The notes: generated by a model not told the origin, from the letters alone. A stretch of DNA of 64,000 nucleotides from Trujillonella endophytica (GCF_019799905.1 NZ_JABGCI010000007.1:140885-204884); one strand, 5' to 3'; numbered from the stretch's first letter, positions 28,423 through 36,716 are shown. Translations and numbers: made by a program.

Positions 28423-29127
28423 TCAGACGGTCGCCCCGGCGCCGCCGCCCACGACCGCGTCGGAGTCGGCCTTGCGGCGCCGCCGTCCCTTCCTGGGTGG
28501 CGGCGGGATCAGCGCGCCGACGTCGCCACCGGAGTCGTTGACCCGCAGCACGAACGGCCGGGTCTCGGTGTAGCTGACCACCGAGATCGAGGCGGGGTCG
28601 ACGACGATCCGCTGGAACTGGTCCAGGTGGAGGCCGAGCGCGTCGGCGAGGACGGCCTTGATCACGTCGCCGTGCGAGCAGGCCAGCCAGACGGCGTCGG
28701 GGCCGAGGCGGGCGTTCCAGTCGCGGACGGCGGCGACGGCACGGGCCTGGGTCTGGGCCAGCCCCTCACCCTCGGGGCCGGGGAAGACCGCGGCCGACGG
28801 GTGGGCCTGCACGACCTTCCACAGCGGCTCCTTGACCAGTTCCTTGATCGCGCGGCCGGTCCAGTCGCCGTAGCGGGCCTCGCCGAGGCGGTCGTCGGTC
28901 TGCAGGGCCACGTCGCGGCCGCCGAGGAGGGCCGCGGCTGTCGCCTGGCAGCGCTCCAGGGGGCTGGCGACCACCGCGGCGAGCGGCACCGGGGCCAGCC
29001 GCTGCGCGACCGCGGCCACCTGCGCCTGACCGGTCTCGTCGAGCTGCACGCCCGGGGTCCAGCCGGCGAGGACGCCGCCGGTGTTGGCCGTCGTCCGGCC
29101 GTGCCGCAGCAGGATGACGGTGGTCAC
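28423..29127 (-). CDS. histidine phosphatase, MSMEG_4193 family
   Basis: The 234-residue phosphoglycerate-mutase-like phosphatase begins VTTVILLRHGRTTANTGG, with the RHG phospho-histidine motif. LAAVVASPLERCQATAAALL follows, then DRLGEARYGDWTGRAIKEL and VWLACSHGDVIKAVLADAL with the second catalytic His. The last 40 residues are basic and disordered (PPPPRKGRRRRKADSDAVVG), which is unusual for a plain mutase. It may act opposite to the SCO1664-type kinase-like protein. The start is the GTG at 29127. Confidence 0.85.
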   Translation of the reverse strand: MTTVILLRHGRTTANTGGVLAGWTPGVQLDETGQAQVAAVAQRLAPVPLAAVVASPLERCQATAAALLGGRDVALQTDDRLGEARYGDWTGRAIKELVKEPLWKVVQAHPSAAVFPGPEGEGLAQTQARAVAAVRDWNARLGPDAVWLACSHGDVIKAVLADALGLHLDQFQRIVVDPASISVVSYTETRPFVLRVNDSGGDVGALIPPPPRKGRRRRKADSDAVVGGGAGATV

Positions 29128-29168
29128 GGGGCCGAGCGTATGTGCTGGTCGGCGCTGGGCGTACTGAG

Positions 29169-30020
29169 CTAGGGCGTCGTCTCGGCCGGCAGGGGGTCGA
29201 GGACGCCGGCGCCGACGAGGGCGAGCAGGAGCAGCCCCAGCACGACCCGGTAGACGACGAACGGTGTGAAGCTGCCCCGGTCGAGGTAGCGCAGCAGCCA
29301 GGCGATGACGAGGAACCCGACGGCGAACCCGACGACCGTCGCCAGGATCGTGGGACCCCAGGAGATCGGCGCCCCCTCGGTGTCCCCCGACAGCGCCTCG
29401 TAGGTCTGGAAGCCGCCGGACCCGAGCACCGCCGGGATGGCCAGCAGGAACGAGTAGCGGGCCGCGGCCGCCCGGGTGAAGCCGAGGAACAGCCCCGCGG
29501 TGATGGTGCCGCCGGAACGGGAGACGCCGGGCACCAGCGCCATGGCCTGCGCGAAGCCGAAGGTGAGGCCCGACCGGACGGTGAGGTCGGTCAGCTCGCG
29601 CTGCTTGCGGCCCACCCGGTCGGCCCAGAACAGGATCAGCGAGAAGAGCACGAGCGAGATGGCGACGATCCGCAGGTCGCGCAGCGTGGTCTCGATGTCG
29701 TCCTGGAAGAGCAGGCCGAGGACGACGATCGGGATGCTGCCGATGATGATCAGCCAGCCCATGCGGGCGTCGGGGTCGCTGCGCAGGTCCCTGCGGCCCA
29801 GCGACAGCACCCACTGCCGGATGATCCGCCAGATGTCCTTGCGGAAGTAGAGCAGCACGGCCAGCTCGGTGCCGATCTGGATGATCGCGGTGAACGCCGC
29901 GCCCGGGTCGTCCCAGCCGAAGGCCTCCCCCACCACGCGCAGGTGCGCGCTGGAGGAGATCGGGAGGAACTCCGTGAGCCCCTGCACCAGGCCCAGGACG
30001 ACGGCCTCGAACCAGCCCAT
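29169..30020 (-). CDS. uppP: undecaprenyl-diphosphatase UppP (BacA)
   Basis: The integral membrane enzyme removes a phosphate from undecaprenyl diphosphate to recycle the cell-wall lipid carrier. It has 283 residues with about eight membrane helices. The active-site motifs are present: LVQGLTEFLPISSSAHLRVV (residues 11-30, Glu and Ser-rich) and LVPGVSRSGGTITAGLFLGF (near 160). Length is usual. The ATG at 30020 begins MGWFEAVVLGL. It lies 41 bases upstream of the phosphatase gene, the same order seen in other actinobacteria. Confidence 0.95.
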   Translation of the reverse strand: MGWFEAVVLGLVQGLTEFLPISSSAHLRVVGEAFGWDDPGAAFTAIIQIGTELAVLLYFRKDIWRIIRQWVLSLGRRDLRSDPDARMGWLIIIGSIPIVVLGLLFQDDIETTLRDLRIVAISLVLFSLILFWADRVGRKQRELTDLTVRSGLTFGFAQAMALVPGVSRSGGTITAGLFLGFTRAAAARYSFLLAIPAVLGSGGFQTYEALSGDTEGAPISWGPTILATVVGFAVGFLVIAWLLRYLDRGSFTPFVVYRVVLGLLLLALVGAGVLDPLPAETTP

Positions 30021-30219
30021 CGCGCTCAGTCCCCGGCCGTCGGAGTCGCTGGGGAACGGTTGCTGTGTCGGTTGCTGGGCTCGAGCGACTCCACAGGCAC
30101 GGGACGCCACCCTAGGCGGCGCCGCGCCCGGTCCCCGGCTGCCGCCCGCCCGGCGCGCCGTCCCCACCCGCCCGCGCGCCCCGGCTCGTCGCCGGGTCGC
30201 GCCGGTAGGTTGGCCCCTC

Positions 30220-31191
30220 GTGGAACAACGGGCGCTCGGACGCAGCGGGCTGGTCGTCTCGCGGCTCGGGCTGGGCACCATGACGTGGGGCCGGGACACC
30301 GACGAGGACGAGGCCGCCATGCAGCTCACGGCCTTCGTCGACGCCGGCGGCACGCTGGTCGACACCGCCGACGTCTACTGCGACGGCGAGAGCGAGCGGA
30401 CGCTGGGCCGGCTGCTGTCCGACGTCGTCCCGCGCACGGAGATCCTGGTCGCGACGAAGGCGGTCGGCCGCACCGGGCCGGGGCCCATGGGCCGCGGCGC
30501 CTCCCGCGGTCACCTGCTCGCCGCGCTCGACGCCTCGCTGGACCGGCTGGGACTGGACCACGTCGACCTGTGGCAGCTGCACGCCTGGGACGAGCACACC
30601 CCCATCGAGGAGACGCTGGCCGCCTGCGACACCGCGGTCACCTCCGGGCGCACCCGCTACGTGGGGGTCAGCAACTTCTCCGGCTGGCAGACCGCCCAGG
30701 CCGCGACCTGGCAGCGGGCCTGGCCCGGCCGGGTGCCACTGGTCAGCACGCAGGTGGAGTACTCGCTGCTGCAGCGCGGCGTCGAGCGCGAGGTCGTGCC
30801 GGCGGCGGAGGCGCTGGGGCTGGGCGTGCTGGCCTGGTCACCGCTGGGCCGCGGGCTGCTCACCGGCAAGTACCGGCACAGCACCCCGACCGAGTCGCGC
30901 GGCGCCTCCCCGCAGTGGCAGGGGTTCATCGACGGGCTGCGCTCGGCGACGTCGGACCGGATCGTCGAGGCCGTGATCACCGCCGCCGAGGGCCTGGGCA
31001 CCACCCCGCTGGCCGTGGCCCTGGCCTGGGTGCGCGACCGCCCCGGCGTCGTCGCGCCGGTCGTCGGCGCCCGTACCGCCGCGCAGCTCCAGGCGTCCCT
31101 GGACGCCGACGGCGTGCGGCTGCCGGCCGCGATCCGCACGGCCCTCGAGGACGTCTCCGCGCCGCACTTCGCCTATCCGGAGCGACGGTGA
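30220..31191 (+). CDS. aldo/keto reductase
   Basis: The 323-residue TIM-barrel oxidoreductase uses NADPH. The catalytic tetrad is visible: GGTLVDTADVYCDGESE (Asp, Tyr), EILVATKAVGR (Lys) and HVDLWQLHAWDEHTP (His). GVSNFSGWQTAQAATWQRAW and VSTQVEYSLLQRGVE are typical of the AKR11/12-like group. The nicotinamide-binding end VAPVVGARTAAQLQASLDAD is complete. The substrate is unknown. Its last codons overlap the GTG of the RecD2-like helicase by four bases, so the two are co-translated. Confidence 0.9.
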   Translation: MEQRALGRSGLVVSRLGLGTMTWGRDTDEDEAAMQLTAFVDAGGTLVDTADVYCDGESERTLGRLLSDVVPRTEILVATKAVGRTGPGPMGRGASRGHLLAALDASLDRLGLDHVDLWQLHAWDEHTPIEETLAACDTAVTSGRTRYVGVSNFSGWQTAQAATWQRAWPGRVPLVSTQVEYSLLQRGVEREVVPAAEALGLGVLAWSPLGRGLLTGKYRHSTPTESRGASPQWQGFIDGLRSATSDRIVEAVITAAEGLGTTPLAVALAWVRDRPGVVAPVVGARTAAQLQASLDADGVRLPAAIRTALEDVSAPHFAYPERR

Positions 31192-33140
31192 GCGCCCCGG
31201 TCGCGGGTGACCGCGTCTTCACCGCCTTCTGCGCCGCCGGGCTCTGGCCCGGGCTGGGCAAGCGGACGGCGGCCGAGCTCCCCGCCGCGGGCATCACCTC
31301 CGCCGACGACGTCACCGCCGAGCGCCTGCTGAAGCTGCCGCGGGTCGGCAAGCAGCGCGCCGAGCGGCTGTTCTCCAGCTTCCTGTCCGCTCAGCCGACC
31401 TACGACGTCGTCGCGCTGCTGGTCAGCGCCGGGCTGGAGGCCAAGCTCGCCGCCGGCACCGCCGACGCCCTGGGTCCCGACGCCGCCCGCCGGCTGCGCG
31501 ACGACCCGTGGGCGCTGCTCGGGCTGACCGGCGTGGGGCTGGCCGACGCCGACCGGCTGGCCATCGCCCTGCTGCCCGGCGCCGACCGGCAGGACACCCG
31601 CCGCGGCCGGGCCATCGTCGCGCTCACCCTCCGGACGGCGACCCGCGACGGGCACACCGTGCTGCCGGTCGACCTCGTGGTGGCGGCGCTGCGGGCCGAG
31701 GGCATCGCCGACCCGGTGGCCGCGATCACCGCCGCCGTCGACTCCGGCGAGGTGCTCGACCACGAGCCGCCCGAGCCGGAGTGGGACGAGGACTCGGACG
31801 AGGAGCCGCCCGAGCCGGACCCGGCGCTGCGGATGCTGTCGCTGGCCCGCTACGGCATGGCCGAGGAGGCCGTCGCCGAGAACGTCGCGCGGCTGATGGC
31901 CACCGCGGAGCGGATCGCCGACCCGGCCGCCGTCCGGTCGGTGGCCAAGGGGCTCGACGAGGCGCAGAAGCAGTCCGTCGCGCAGGTGCTGTCGGCCGGC
32001 GTCTCGCTGCTCACCGGCGGCCCCGGCACGGGCAAGAGCCGCACGGTGGCCGCCGTCGTCACGCTGCTCATGGCCAAGGGCAAGGAGGTCGCGCTGGCCG
32101 CGCCGACCGGCCGCGCCGCCAAGCGGCTGGAGGAGCTCACCGACCACCCCGCGGTCACGGTGCACCGGCTGCTGGGCGCGCAGGGCATGACCGGCGGCTT
32201 CGCCCGCAACGAGGAGTGGCCGCTGGACGCCGACGTCGTCGTGGTCGACGAGGCGTCGATGCTCGACGTCGAGCTGACCGCCGCGCTGCTGGAGGCCTGC
32301 CCCGACGGCACCCACCTGGTGCTGGTCGGCGACCCGGCACAGCTGCCCTCGATCGGCCCGGGCCACGTGCTCGGGGACCTGATCGACTCGGGCGTCGTGC
32401 CGGTGACCGAGCTGACCACGCTCTACCGGCAGGCCGAGGGCGGGGCGATCGCGCGGCTGGCCAACGCCGTGCGCGGCGGGGAGCTCCCGCGGGTGGACTC
32501 CCCCGACCGCGAGGTCGTCGTCGTCCCGGCCACCGGCAGCGCCGAGGCCGCCCGGCGGGTGGTGCAGCTGGTCACCGACTCGATCCCCCGGGCGCTGAAG
32601 ATCGACCCGGCCACCGTGCAGGTGGTGACGCCGGTGCACCGCGGACCGGCCGGCACCATCGAGCTGAACAAGGCGCTCAAGGCCGAGCTCAACCCCGGCG
32701 ACGGCACGGTCTGGGGCTTCGACGTCGGCGACCGGGTCGTGGCGACCGCCAACCACCTCGACCTCGAGCCCATCGGCTTCGCCAACGGCGAGACCGGGGT
32801 GGTCACCGGCACCGGGGACGGGTCGCTCGACGTCGCCTTCGCCTCGGGGCCGGTCACGGTGCCCACGAACGCGCTGTCGGACCTGCGGCACGGCTGGGCG
32901 ATCACCGTGCACCGCGCGCAGGGCTCGGAGTGGCCGGGCGTCGTCGTCGTGCTGCCGCCGGAGGCCGGCGGGATGCTGTCGCGGCCGCTGGTCTACACCG
33001 CGCTCACCCGCGCGCAGTCGCACCTGTCGATCGTGCACGCCTCCGGCGCGGCGCTGGCCCGGGCGGTACGCGAGGTCGACGTCCGGCCGCGGCGCACCCG
33101 CCTGGCCCGCCTGCTCGCCGAGACCCTGGGCGACGCCTGA
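31188..33140 (+). CDS. RecD2-like ATP-dependent 5'-3' DNA helicase
   Basis: A 650-residue superfamily 1B helicase. A helix-hairpin-helix-like region (LLKLPRVGKQRAERLFSSF) and an acidic linker (PEPEWDEDSDEEPPEPDP) precede the motor. Walker A is LTGGPGTGKSRTVAAVV (near 280), Walker B VVVVDEASMLD, motif III VLVGDPAQLPSIGPGHVLGD, and the final motifs AITVHRAQGSEWPGVVVVLP and YTALTRAQSHLSI. It resembles RecD2 of bacteria without RecBCD and is shorter than the usual 720-740. A function in DNA repair is inferred. It starts with GTG at 31188, inside the aldo/keto reductase stop. Confidence 0.88.
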   Translation: MSAPVAGDRVFTAFCAAGLWPGLGKRTAAELPAAGITSADDVTAERLLKLPRVGKQRAERLFSSFLSAQPTYDVVALLVSAGLEAKLAAGTADALGPDAARRLRDDPWALLGLTGVGLADADRLAIALLPGADRQDTRRGRAIVALTLRTATRDGHTVLPVDLVVAALRAEGIADPVAAITAAVDSGEVLDHEPPEPEWDEDSDEEPPEPDPALRMLSLARYGMAEEAVAENVARLMATAERIADPAAVRSVAKGLDEAQKQSVAQVLSAGVSLLTGGPGTGKSRTVAAVVTLLMAKGKEVALAAPTGRAAKRLEELTDHPAVTVHRLLGAQGMTGGFARNEEWPLDADVVVVDEASMLDVELTAALLEACPDGTHLVLVGDPAQLPSIGPGHVLGDLIDSGVVPVTELTTLYRQAEGGAIARLANAVRGGELPRVDSPDREVVVVPATGSAEAARRVVQLVTDSIPRALKIDPATVQVVTPVHRGPAGTIELNKALKAELNPGDGTVWGFDVGDRVVATANHLDLEPIGFANGETGVVTGTGDGSLDVAFASGPVTVPTNALSDLRHGWAITVHRAQGSEWPGVVVVLPPEAGGMLSRPLVYTALTRAQSHLSIVHASGAALARAVREVDVRPRRTRLARLLAETLGDA

Positions 33141-33181
33141 CCCGCACCCGCGGCGAGGCACCGTCGAGGCACCGGGAGCTC

Positions 33182-33212
33182 TCCCCACGTCCTGCGCCCC
33201 GGGACGTGGGGA
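33182..33212. terminator. 11-bp stem hairpin between convergent genes
   Basis: TCCCCACGTCC at 33182 and GGACGTGGGGA at 33202 are exact complements around a nine-base loop. It sits between the ends of the helicase gene (33140) and the DUF2470 gene (33220), so it can serve both. Confidence 0.75.
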
Positions 33213-33219
33213 TCGCTTC

Positions 33220-34029
33220 CTATGCCCGACGGGTCCGGGCCGCGCCCGGCTCCCCCGCGGCGCGCAGCAGGTGCTGGGTGGCCGCGTGCAGCTGGCCGGC
33301 GCAGGTCAGCGGCCGCGGGAAGGGCACCCGGACGTCGGTGTGCCCGCTCGCCCGCTCGACCCGCAACCGGTAGCCGAACCGGTCCAGCGCGAGCGGGCGG
33401 ACGACGTCGTCCCGGCCGACCGTCCCCTCGGGCAGCAGGCGGGCGAGCGCGCGGAGCACCTCGGGGTGGCAGCGGTCGACGTGGGTGAGCATCCGGGCCT
33501 CGACCGGCAGCAGGGGGTCGGGGCCGGCGGCGGCGAAGTCGGCCGGGCCGACCTCGGTGCACCGCTCCCCCTCGCGCAGCACCACCTCGGCGAGGTCCAG
33601 CCGCAGCAGCGTGGTGCCGGCGCCGACGTCGAGCAGGGCACCGGCGGGGCGCACCTCGGCGAACTGGAGTGCGGCCGCGCGCAGGTCCCCCTCGCGCACC
33701 GGCGTCAGCCACCCCGACAGCCAGACCTGGGCGCGGACCGGGTCCCGCAGCGGCACGGGGGCGCGGTCGCTGACCATGAGCAGCCCGCTCATGTCCCGGT
33801 GGGGGCTGGCGTCGACCGCCGTGGCGGCCTCCCCGCCGGCGGGCACCAGCAGCAGCACCTGCCCCGCGCCCGTGGTGGCGTGCGCCAGGGGCCGGGCCGG
33901 TTCCCGCCCGGCGACGCAGAGGGCGGCCGCGGTGCGGGCGGCCACCGTGCGGGCGCGCTCGGCGGGGACGGCGGAGAGGGCCACCGCGGCGGGGCCGGAC
34001 GCGGCGGTGGGGCCGTGCGGAGCGGACAT
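33220..34029 (-). CDS. DUF2470 domain protein (HugZ-like heme-utilisation fold), iron-box controlled
   Basis: The 269-residue protein has an N-terminal half like the split-barrel of pyridoxamine-phosphate-oxidase/HugZ proteins (VLLLVPAGGEAATAVDASPH, MSGLLMVSDRAPVPLRDPVR). Its C-terminal DUF2470 domain begins LPVEARMLTHVDRCHPEVLR and ends VERASGHTDVRVPFPRPLTC. HugZ proteins degrade heme, and DUF2470 is their C-terminal part. Here the gene has an IdeR/DtxR-type iron box 23-41 bases before its start. Iron-regulated heme use or a related stress role fits; enzymatic activity is unproven. It starts at the ATG at 34029. Confidence 0.8.
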   Translation of the reverse strand: MSAPHGPTAASGPAAVALSAVPAERARTVAARTAAALCVAGREPARPLAHATTGAGQVLLLVPAGGEAATAVDASPHRDMSGLLMVSDRAPVPLRDPVRAQVWLSGWLTPVREGDLRAAALQFAEVRPAGALLDVGAGTTLLRLDLAEVVLREGERCTEVGPADFAAAGPDPLLPVEARMLTHVDRCHPEVLRALARLLPEGTVGRDDVVRPLALDRFGYRLRVERASGHTDVRVPFPRPLTCAGQLHAATQHLLRAAGEPGAARTRRA

Positions 34030-34051
34030 GCGGAGCCTCCGGGCGATCGAG

Positions 34052-34070
34052 TTAGGGCAGCCTAACCAAA
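34052..34070 (-). promoter_or_regulatory. DtxR/IdeR iron box
   Basis: TTAGGGCAGCCTAACCAAA matches the 19-base iron-box consensus TTAGGTTAGSCTAACCTAA at 16 of 19 positions. It lies 23 bases upstream of the DUF2470 gene start. In actinobacteria the Fe(II)-loaded DtxR or IdeR protein binds such boxes and represses transcription. Confidence 0.8.
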
Positions 34071-34092
34071 TCGCACCTCGGAGCGGAAGGCG

Positions 34093-34569
34093 TCAGGCGT
34101 TCCCGGCCACCGCGCGGCGCAGGTTGCGTCGCAGCAGCCGCGGCAGCAGGACGAGGTTGAGCAGGAGGCCGACCGACAGGACGACGACCAGCCAGAAGCC
34201 CCCGCCCGCGCCGCCGTCGGTGAGGCCCAGGACGACGGCGAGCACGAGCGCCACCCCGCCGAGCACGGTCAGGCCGGTCGCGAGCAGCCGTCGCCGCGGG
34301 TGCAGGCGCTCCTGCCCGGAGGCGGCGTCGAGGCTCTGCTGCGCCCAGTCCGCGACCGCCGGCCGCAGCCGGGCGTCGTCGGCGCGCCGACCGCGGGCCA
34401 TGGCGCGCTGGACCTCCAGGGTGTCGCCCGCCTCGAGGCCGTGCCGCTCCAGCAGCCCGGCCGGCGTCTCGGTGCCGACGGTCGCCCAGAAGCGGCGGCC
34501 GCTGAGGAGGAAGGCCCCCAGTGGCGCGAGTACGGCGACGGCGAGCGAGACGACGATCCACGGGGCCAC
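34093..34569 (-). CDS. small membrane protein of unknown function
   Basis: The product is 158 residues with three hydrophobic segments: WIVVSLAVAVLAPLGAFLLS at the start, LLATGLTVLGGVALVLAVVL in the middle and FWLVVVLSVGLLLNLVLLP near the end. A soluble loop (about 25-85) has GLEAGDTLEVQRAMARGRRA, and the C-terminus is basic (RLLRRNLRRAVAG). I chose the GTG at 34569, which opens directly into the first helix; a GTG at 34614 is also in frame. No family is recognised. It lies just upstream of the iron box but is read in the same direction, so its end is near the DUF2470 promoter. Confidence 0.6.
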   Translation of the reverse strand: MAPWIVVSLAVAVLAPLGAFLLSGRRFWATVGTETPAGLLERHGLEAGDTLEVQRAMARGRRADDARLRPAVADWAQQSLDAASGQERLHPRRRLLATGLTVLGGVALVLAVVLGLTDGGAGGGFWLVVVLSVGLLLNLVLLPRLLRRNLRRAVAGNA

Positions 34570-34646
34570 GGCGGGAGCATGCCCGCTCCGGGCGCCGTCC
34601 GGGCACGCCGTCACCCGGATGCGGGATGCGCGGCGTCCGCCGCCGG

Positions 34647-34958
34647 TCAGTCGCGGACGTCGTCCTCGTCCACCGGCACGATCGCCTCCTGCTCGAGGAC
34701 GTCGGCCTCGTTCGCCTCGAGGTCCCCGATGCTGGTCGGCCGGCCGGTCTCCCCGGGCCGGGCGGCCAGCTGCTGCTCGAGGGCGTCGGCCTCCGGGACG
34801 CCGTCACCCACCGGAGCGGCCTCGGCCGCGGTGGCCGGGGCCGGGGGCTGCAGCAGGGCCTCCTGCTCGGCGCGGTCGGCGTCCGTCGCGCCGCTGGCGG
34901 TACCGGGCTCGCTCACGTCGTCCTCCTCGCTGGGATGCTCTGCCGGGTCGTCGTCCAT
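34647..34958 (-). CDS. small acidic protein with repeated E-A-D-x-L-E-Q motifs
   Basis: The 103-residue protein is very acidic and rich in Ala, Pro and Glu. It has repeated short motifs: DADRAEQEALLQ, EADALEQQLAA and EADVLEQEAIVP. No membrane helix, signal peptide or known domain is visible, and it is probably disordered. Similar small acidic proteins are common in actinobacteria and have no described function. The ATG at 34958 lies in a good coding context but has only a weak GGCAGG upstream. A rather short open frame makes this a moderately confident gene. Confidence 0.6.
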   Translation of the reverse strand: MDDDPAEHPSEEDDVSEPGTASGATDADRAEQEALLQPPAPATAAEAAPVGDGVPEADALEQQLAARPGETGRPTSIGDLEANEADVLEQEAIVPVDEDDVRD

Positions 34959-35037
34959 CCTGCCGTCGCCGGCGCCGGCCGGTCCACCGGGTGTCCGGCG
35001 GGTGACGAGCCGGGGAACGGCGTGCACAATCGGGCGG

Positions 35038-35241
35038 ATGGAGGCGGCCGGGGACTACGAGTTCGCGCCGCTGCGGATCCCGCCGGGCACGTCCCGGTCC
35101 GCGGCGGCGACCATGCTGAGCCTGCAGGCGGACACCGGCGGCTGGGAGCTCGCCCGGTTGCAGCTGCACGCCGACGGCACGCGCAAGGTCATCCTGCGCC
35201 GCCGCTCGCGCCTGTCCTACCTGCCCGGCCCGCACATCTGA
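35038..35241 (+). CDS. DUF5703 family protein
   Basis: The 67-residue protein reads YEFAPLRIPPGTSRSAAATM and continues GGWELARLQLHADGTRKVIL. This matches the short actinobacterial DUF5703 family, whose members share a Y-x-P-L-R-x-P-x-G-x-S-R start and a G-G-W-E-L centre. There is no membrane segment. Its function is unknown. It starts with ATG at 35038 and is divergent from the acidic protein gene. Confidence 0.8.
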   Translation: MEAAGDYEFAPLRIPPGTSRSAAATMLSLQADTGGWELARLQLHADGTRKVILRRRSRLSYLPGPHI

Positions 35242-35326
35242 GCGCGGTCCCCGCTGGCAGGGGCCGGGGTGTCGTGCCAGGGTCTTCGGCGGGCGGACCG
35301 CCCGGACCCCGGCCCGGGAGGACCCC

Positions 35327-35893
35327 GTGAACCAGCACCTCGACGACCGACTCAAGTTCCTGCGCGCGTTCATCGCCAACCCGCGGCAGGTCGGCGCCAT
35401 CCTGCCGACGTCCCGCTGGGCGGTGCGGGACATGCTCGACCTCGGCGACGTGCCGAACGCCAAGCTCGTCGTCGAGCTCGGCGCGGGCACCGGCGTCCAG
35501 ACCGGCGAGCTGCTCGCCCGGCTCGGCCCCGAGGCGGAGCTGATCGCCGTGGAGATCGACGCCAAGCTCGCCGAGCTGCTGGCCGGCCGGTACCGCGACC
35601 CGCGGCTGCACGTGGTCTGCGACTCCGCCGAGAACCTCGACGAGCACCTCGAGGGCCGGCAGGCCGACATCGTGGTCTCCGCGCTCCCCTACACGTCGTT
35701 CGCGCCGGACCTGCGCCGGCGCATCCTCGACGTGCTCCCGCGGATCGTGGCGCCCGGCGGCGCGGTGCTGGTCATCCAGTACTCGCCGCTGATCCTGGGC
35801 GAGCTGCGCCGCCGGTTCGCCGACGTCCGCGTGCGGATGTCGCCGTGGAACGTGCCCCCGGCGGTGCTCTTCCGCTGCCGCGACGCGCGCTAG
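35327..35893 (+). CDS. class I SAM-dependent methyltransferase (PmtA/KsgA-like)
   Basis: The 188-residue protein has the Rossmann motif VVELGAGTGVQTGELLARL (near residue 47) and IAVEIDAKLAELLAGRY as motif II. The N-terminal IANPRQVGAILPTSRWAVRD is the signature of phospholipid N-methyltransferases (PmtA), also distantly of rRNA adenine dimethylases. ADIVVSALPYTSFAPDLRR is motif IV. It may methylate a phospholipid such as phosphatidylethanolamine, but neighbours give no help. The GTG at 35327 follows GGGAGGA. It ends base-to-base with the convergent SDR gene. Confidence 0.8.
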   Translation: MNQHLDDRLKFLRAFIANPRQVGAILPTSRWAVRDMLDLGDVPNAKLVVELGAGTGVQTGELLARLGPEAELIAVEIDAKLAELLAGRYRDPRLHVVCDSAENLDEHLEGRQADIVVSALPYTSFAPDLRRRILDVLPRIVAPGGAVLVIQYSPLILGELRRRFADVRVRMSPWNVPPAVLFRCRDAR

Positions 35894-35901
35894 CTAGCGC
35901 A
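35886..35901. other. palindrome formed by two abutting convergent stop codons
   Basis: The methyltransferase stop TAG (35891-35893) and the SDR stop, read as CTA on this strand (35894-35896), lie back to back inside the palindrome GCGCTAGCTAGCGC. There is no intergenic DNA between the two genes, so transcripts must overlap. Confidence 0.75.
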
Positions 35902-36697
35902 TGTCCTTGGGGCGCAGCGCCTCCGGGACGGCGGCGGGCTCGCCGGCCGCCGTCCGCGCGGCGGGAACGCCCTTGAACCGGTAGTTCACGGTGCCCACCC
36001 CCGGCTGCACGACGTAGGCGGCGCCGGGCTCGCCCTCGGCCCAGGCCGCGATCATCGCGTCGGCGACCTCCTCGGCGGTCAGCACCGGGAAGCCGGCGGC
36101 GGTGAACTCGTGCCGGATGCGGTCGATGATCGCGGTGTCGGCGAAGCCGGGGCAGATCGCCGAGATCGTCGTCCCCTCGCGGGCCAGCCGCGGCGCCATG
36201 GAGCGGACGAAGGCGATCGCGCCGCCCTTGGCCACGCTGTAGCCGGGGTCGGTGGCCATCGGCGAGAGCCCGGCCAGGGACGCCGTCACCACGATCGCTC
36301 CCCCGCCGGCGCGCCGGATCGCCGGGCGCGTGGCCTCGACGCCGTAGACGACGCCGAAGAGGTCGATGTGCACGACGCGCATGAACTCGTCCATGTCGAG
36401 GGCGTCGTCGCTCTTGGCCGCCGATATGCCGGCGTTGAGGTACGCGGCGTCCAGCCGGCCGTGCTCGGCCTCGACCTGCGCGACGACGGCCTCGTTCGCG
36501 GCGCGGTCGGTGACGTCGAGGACGACGAAGGGGCAGCCGAGGTCGGCGGCGACCTGCCGGTTGCGCTCGCTGTCGAGGTCGGCGAGGACGGCGGTCACCT
36601 CGCGCTCGCGCAGTTTGGTGGCGAGGGCGCGGCCGAAGCCGCCGGTCCCTCCGGTGATGAGGGCGACGGATCCGGGGGCGGGGGTGCTGTCGGTCAC
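35894..36697 (-). CDS. SDR-family NAD(P)-dependent oxidoreductase
   Basis: The 267-residue classical short-chain dehydrogenase has the cofactor motif ITGGTGGFGRALATKLRERE and NAGISAAKSDDAL. The catalytic Ser and the Tyr-x-x-x-Lys are in IVVTASLAGLSPMATDPGYS-VAKGG. FVVLDVTDRAANEAVVAQVE marks the adenosine side. An Asp after strand two (VLADLDSERNRQ) suggests a preference for NAD. The substrate is unknown. It is 19 bases after the peptidase gene, which is read in the same direction, and could be transcribed with it. Confidence 0.88.
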   Translation of the reverse strand: MTDSTPAPGSVALITGGTGGFGRALATKLREREVTAVLADLDSERNRQVAADLGCPFVVLDVTDRAANEAVVAQVEAEHGRLDAAYLNAGISAAKSDDALDMDEFMRVVHIDLFGVVYGVEATRPAIRRAGGGAIVVTASLAGLSPMATDPGYSVAKGGAIAFVRSMAPRLAREGTTISAICPGFADTAIIDRIRHEFTAAGFPVLTAEEVADAMIAAWAEGEPGAAYVVQPGVGTVNYRFKGVPAARTAAGEPAAVPEALRPKDMR

Positions 36698-36716
36698 CCG
36701 CGCATCACACCACCCG

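Noticed and set aside
29142..31187. N-terminal extension of the RecD2-like helicase frame through the aldo/keto reductase and uppP regions
   Set aside because: The extension overlaps two well-supported genes and has no domain; the GTG at 31188 is coupled to the reductase stop.
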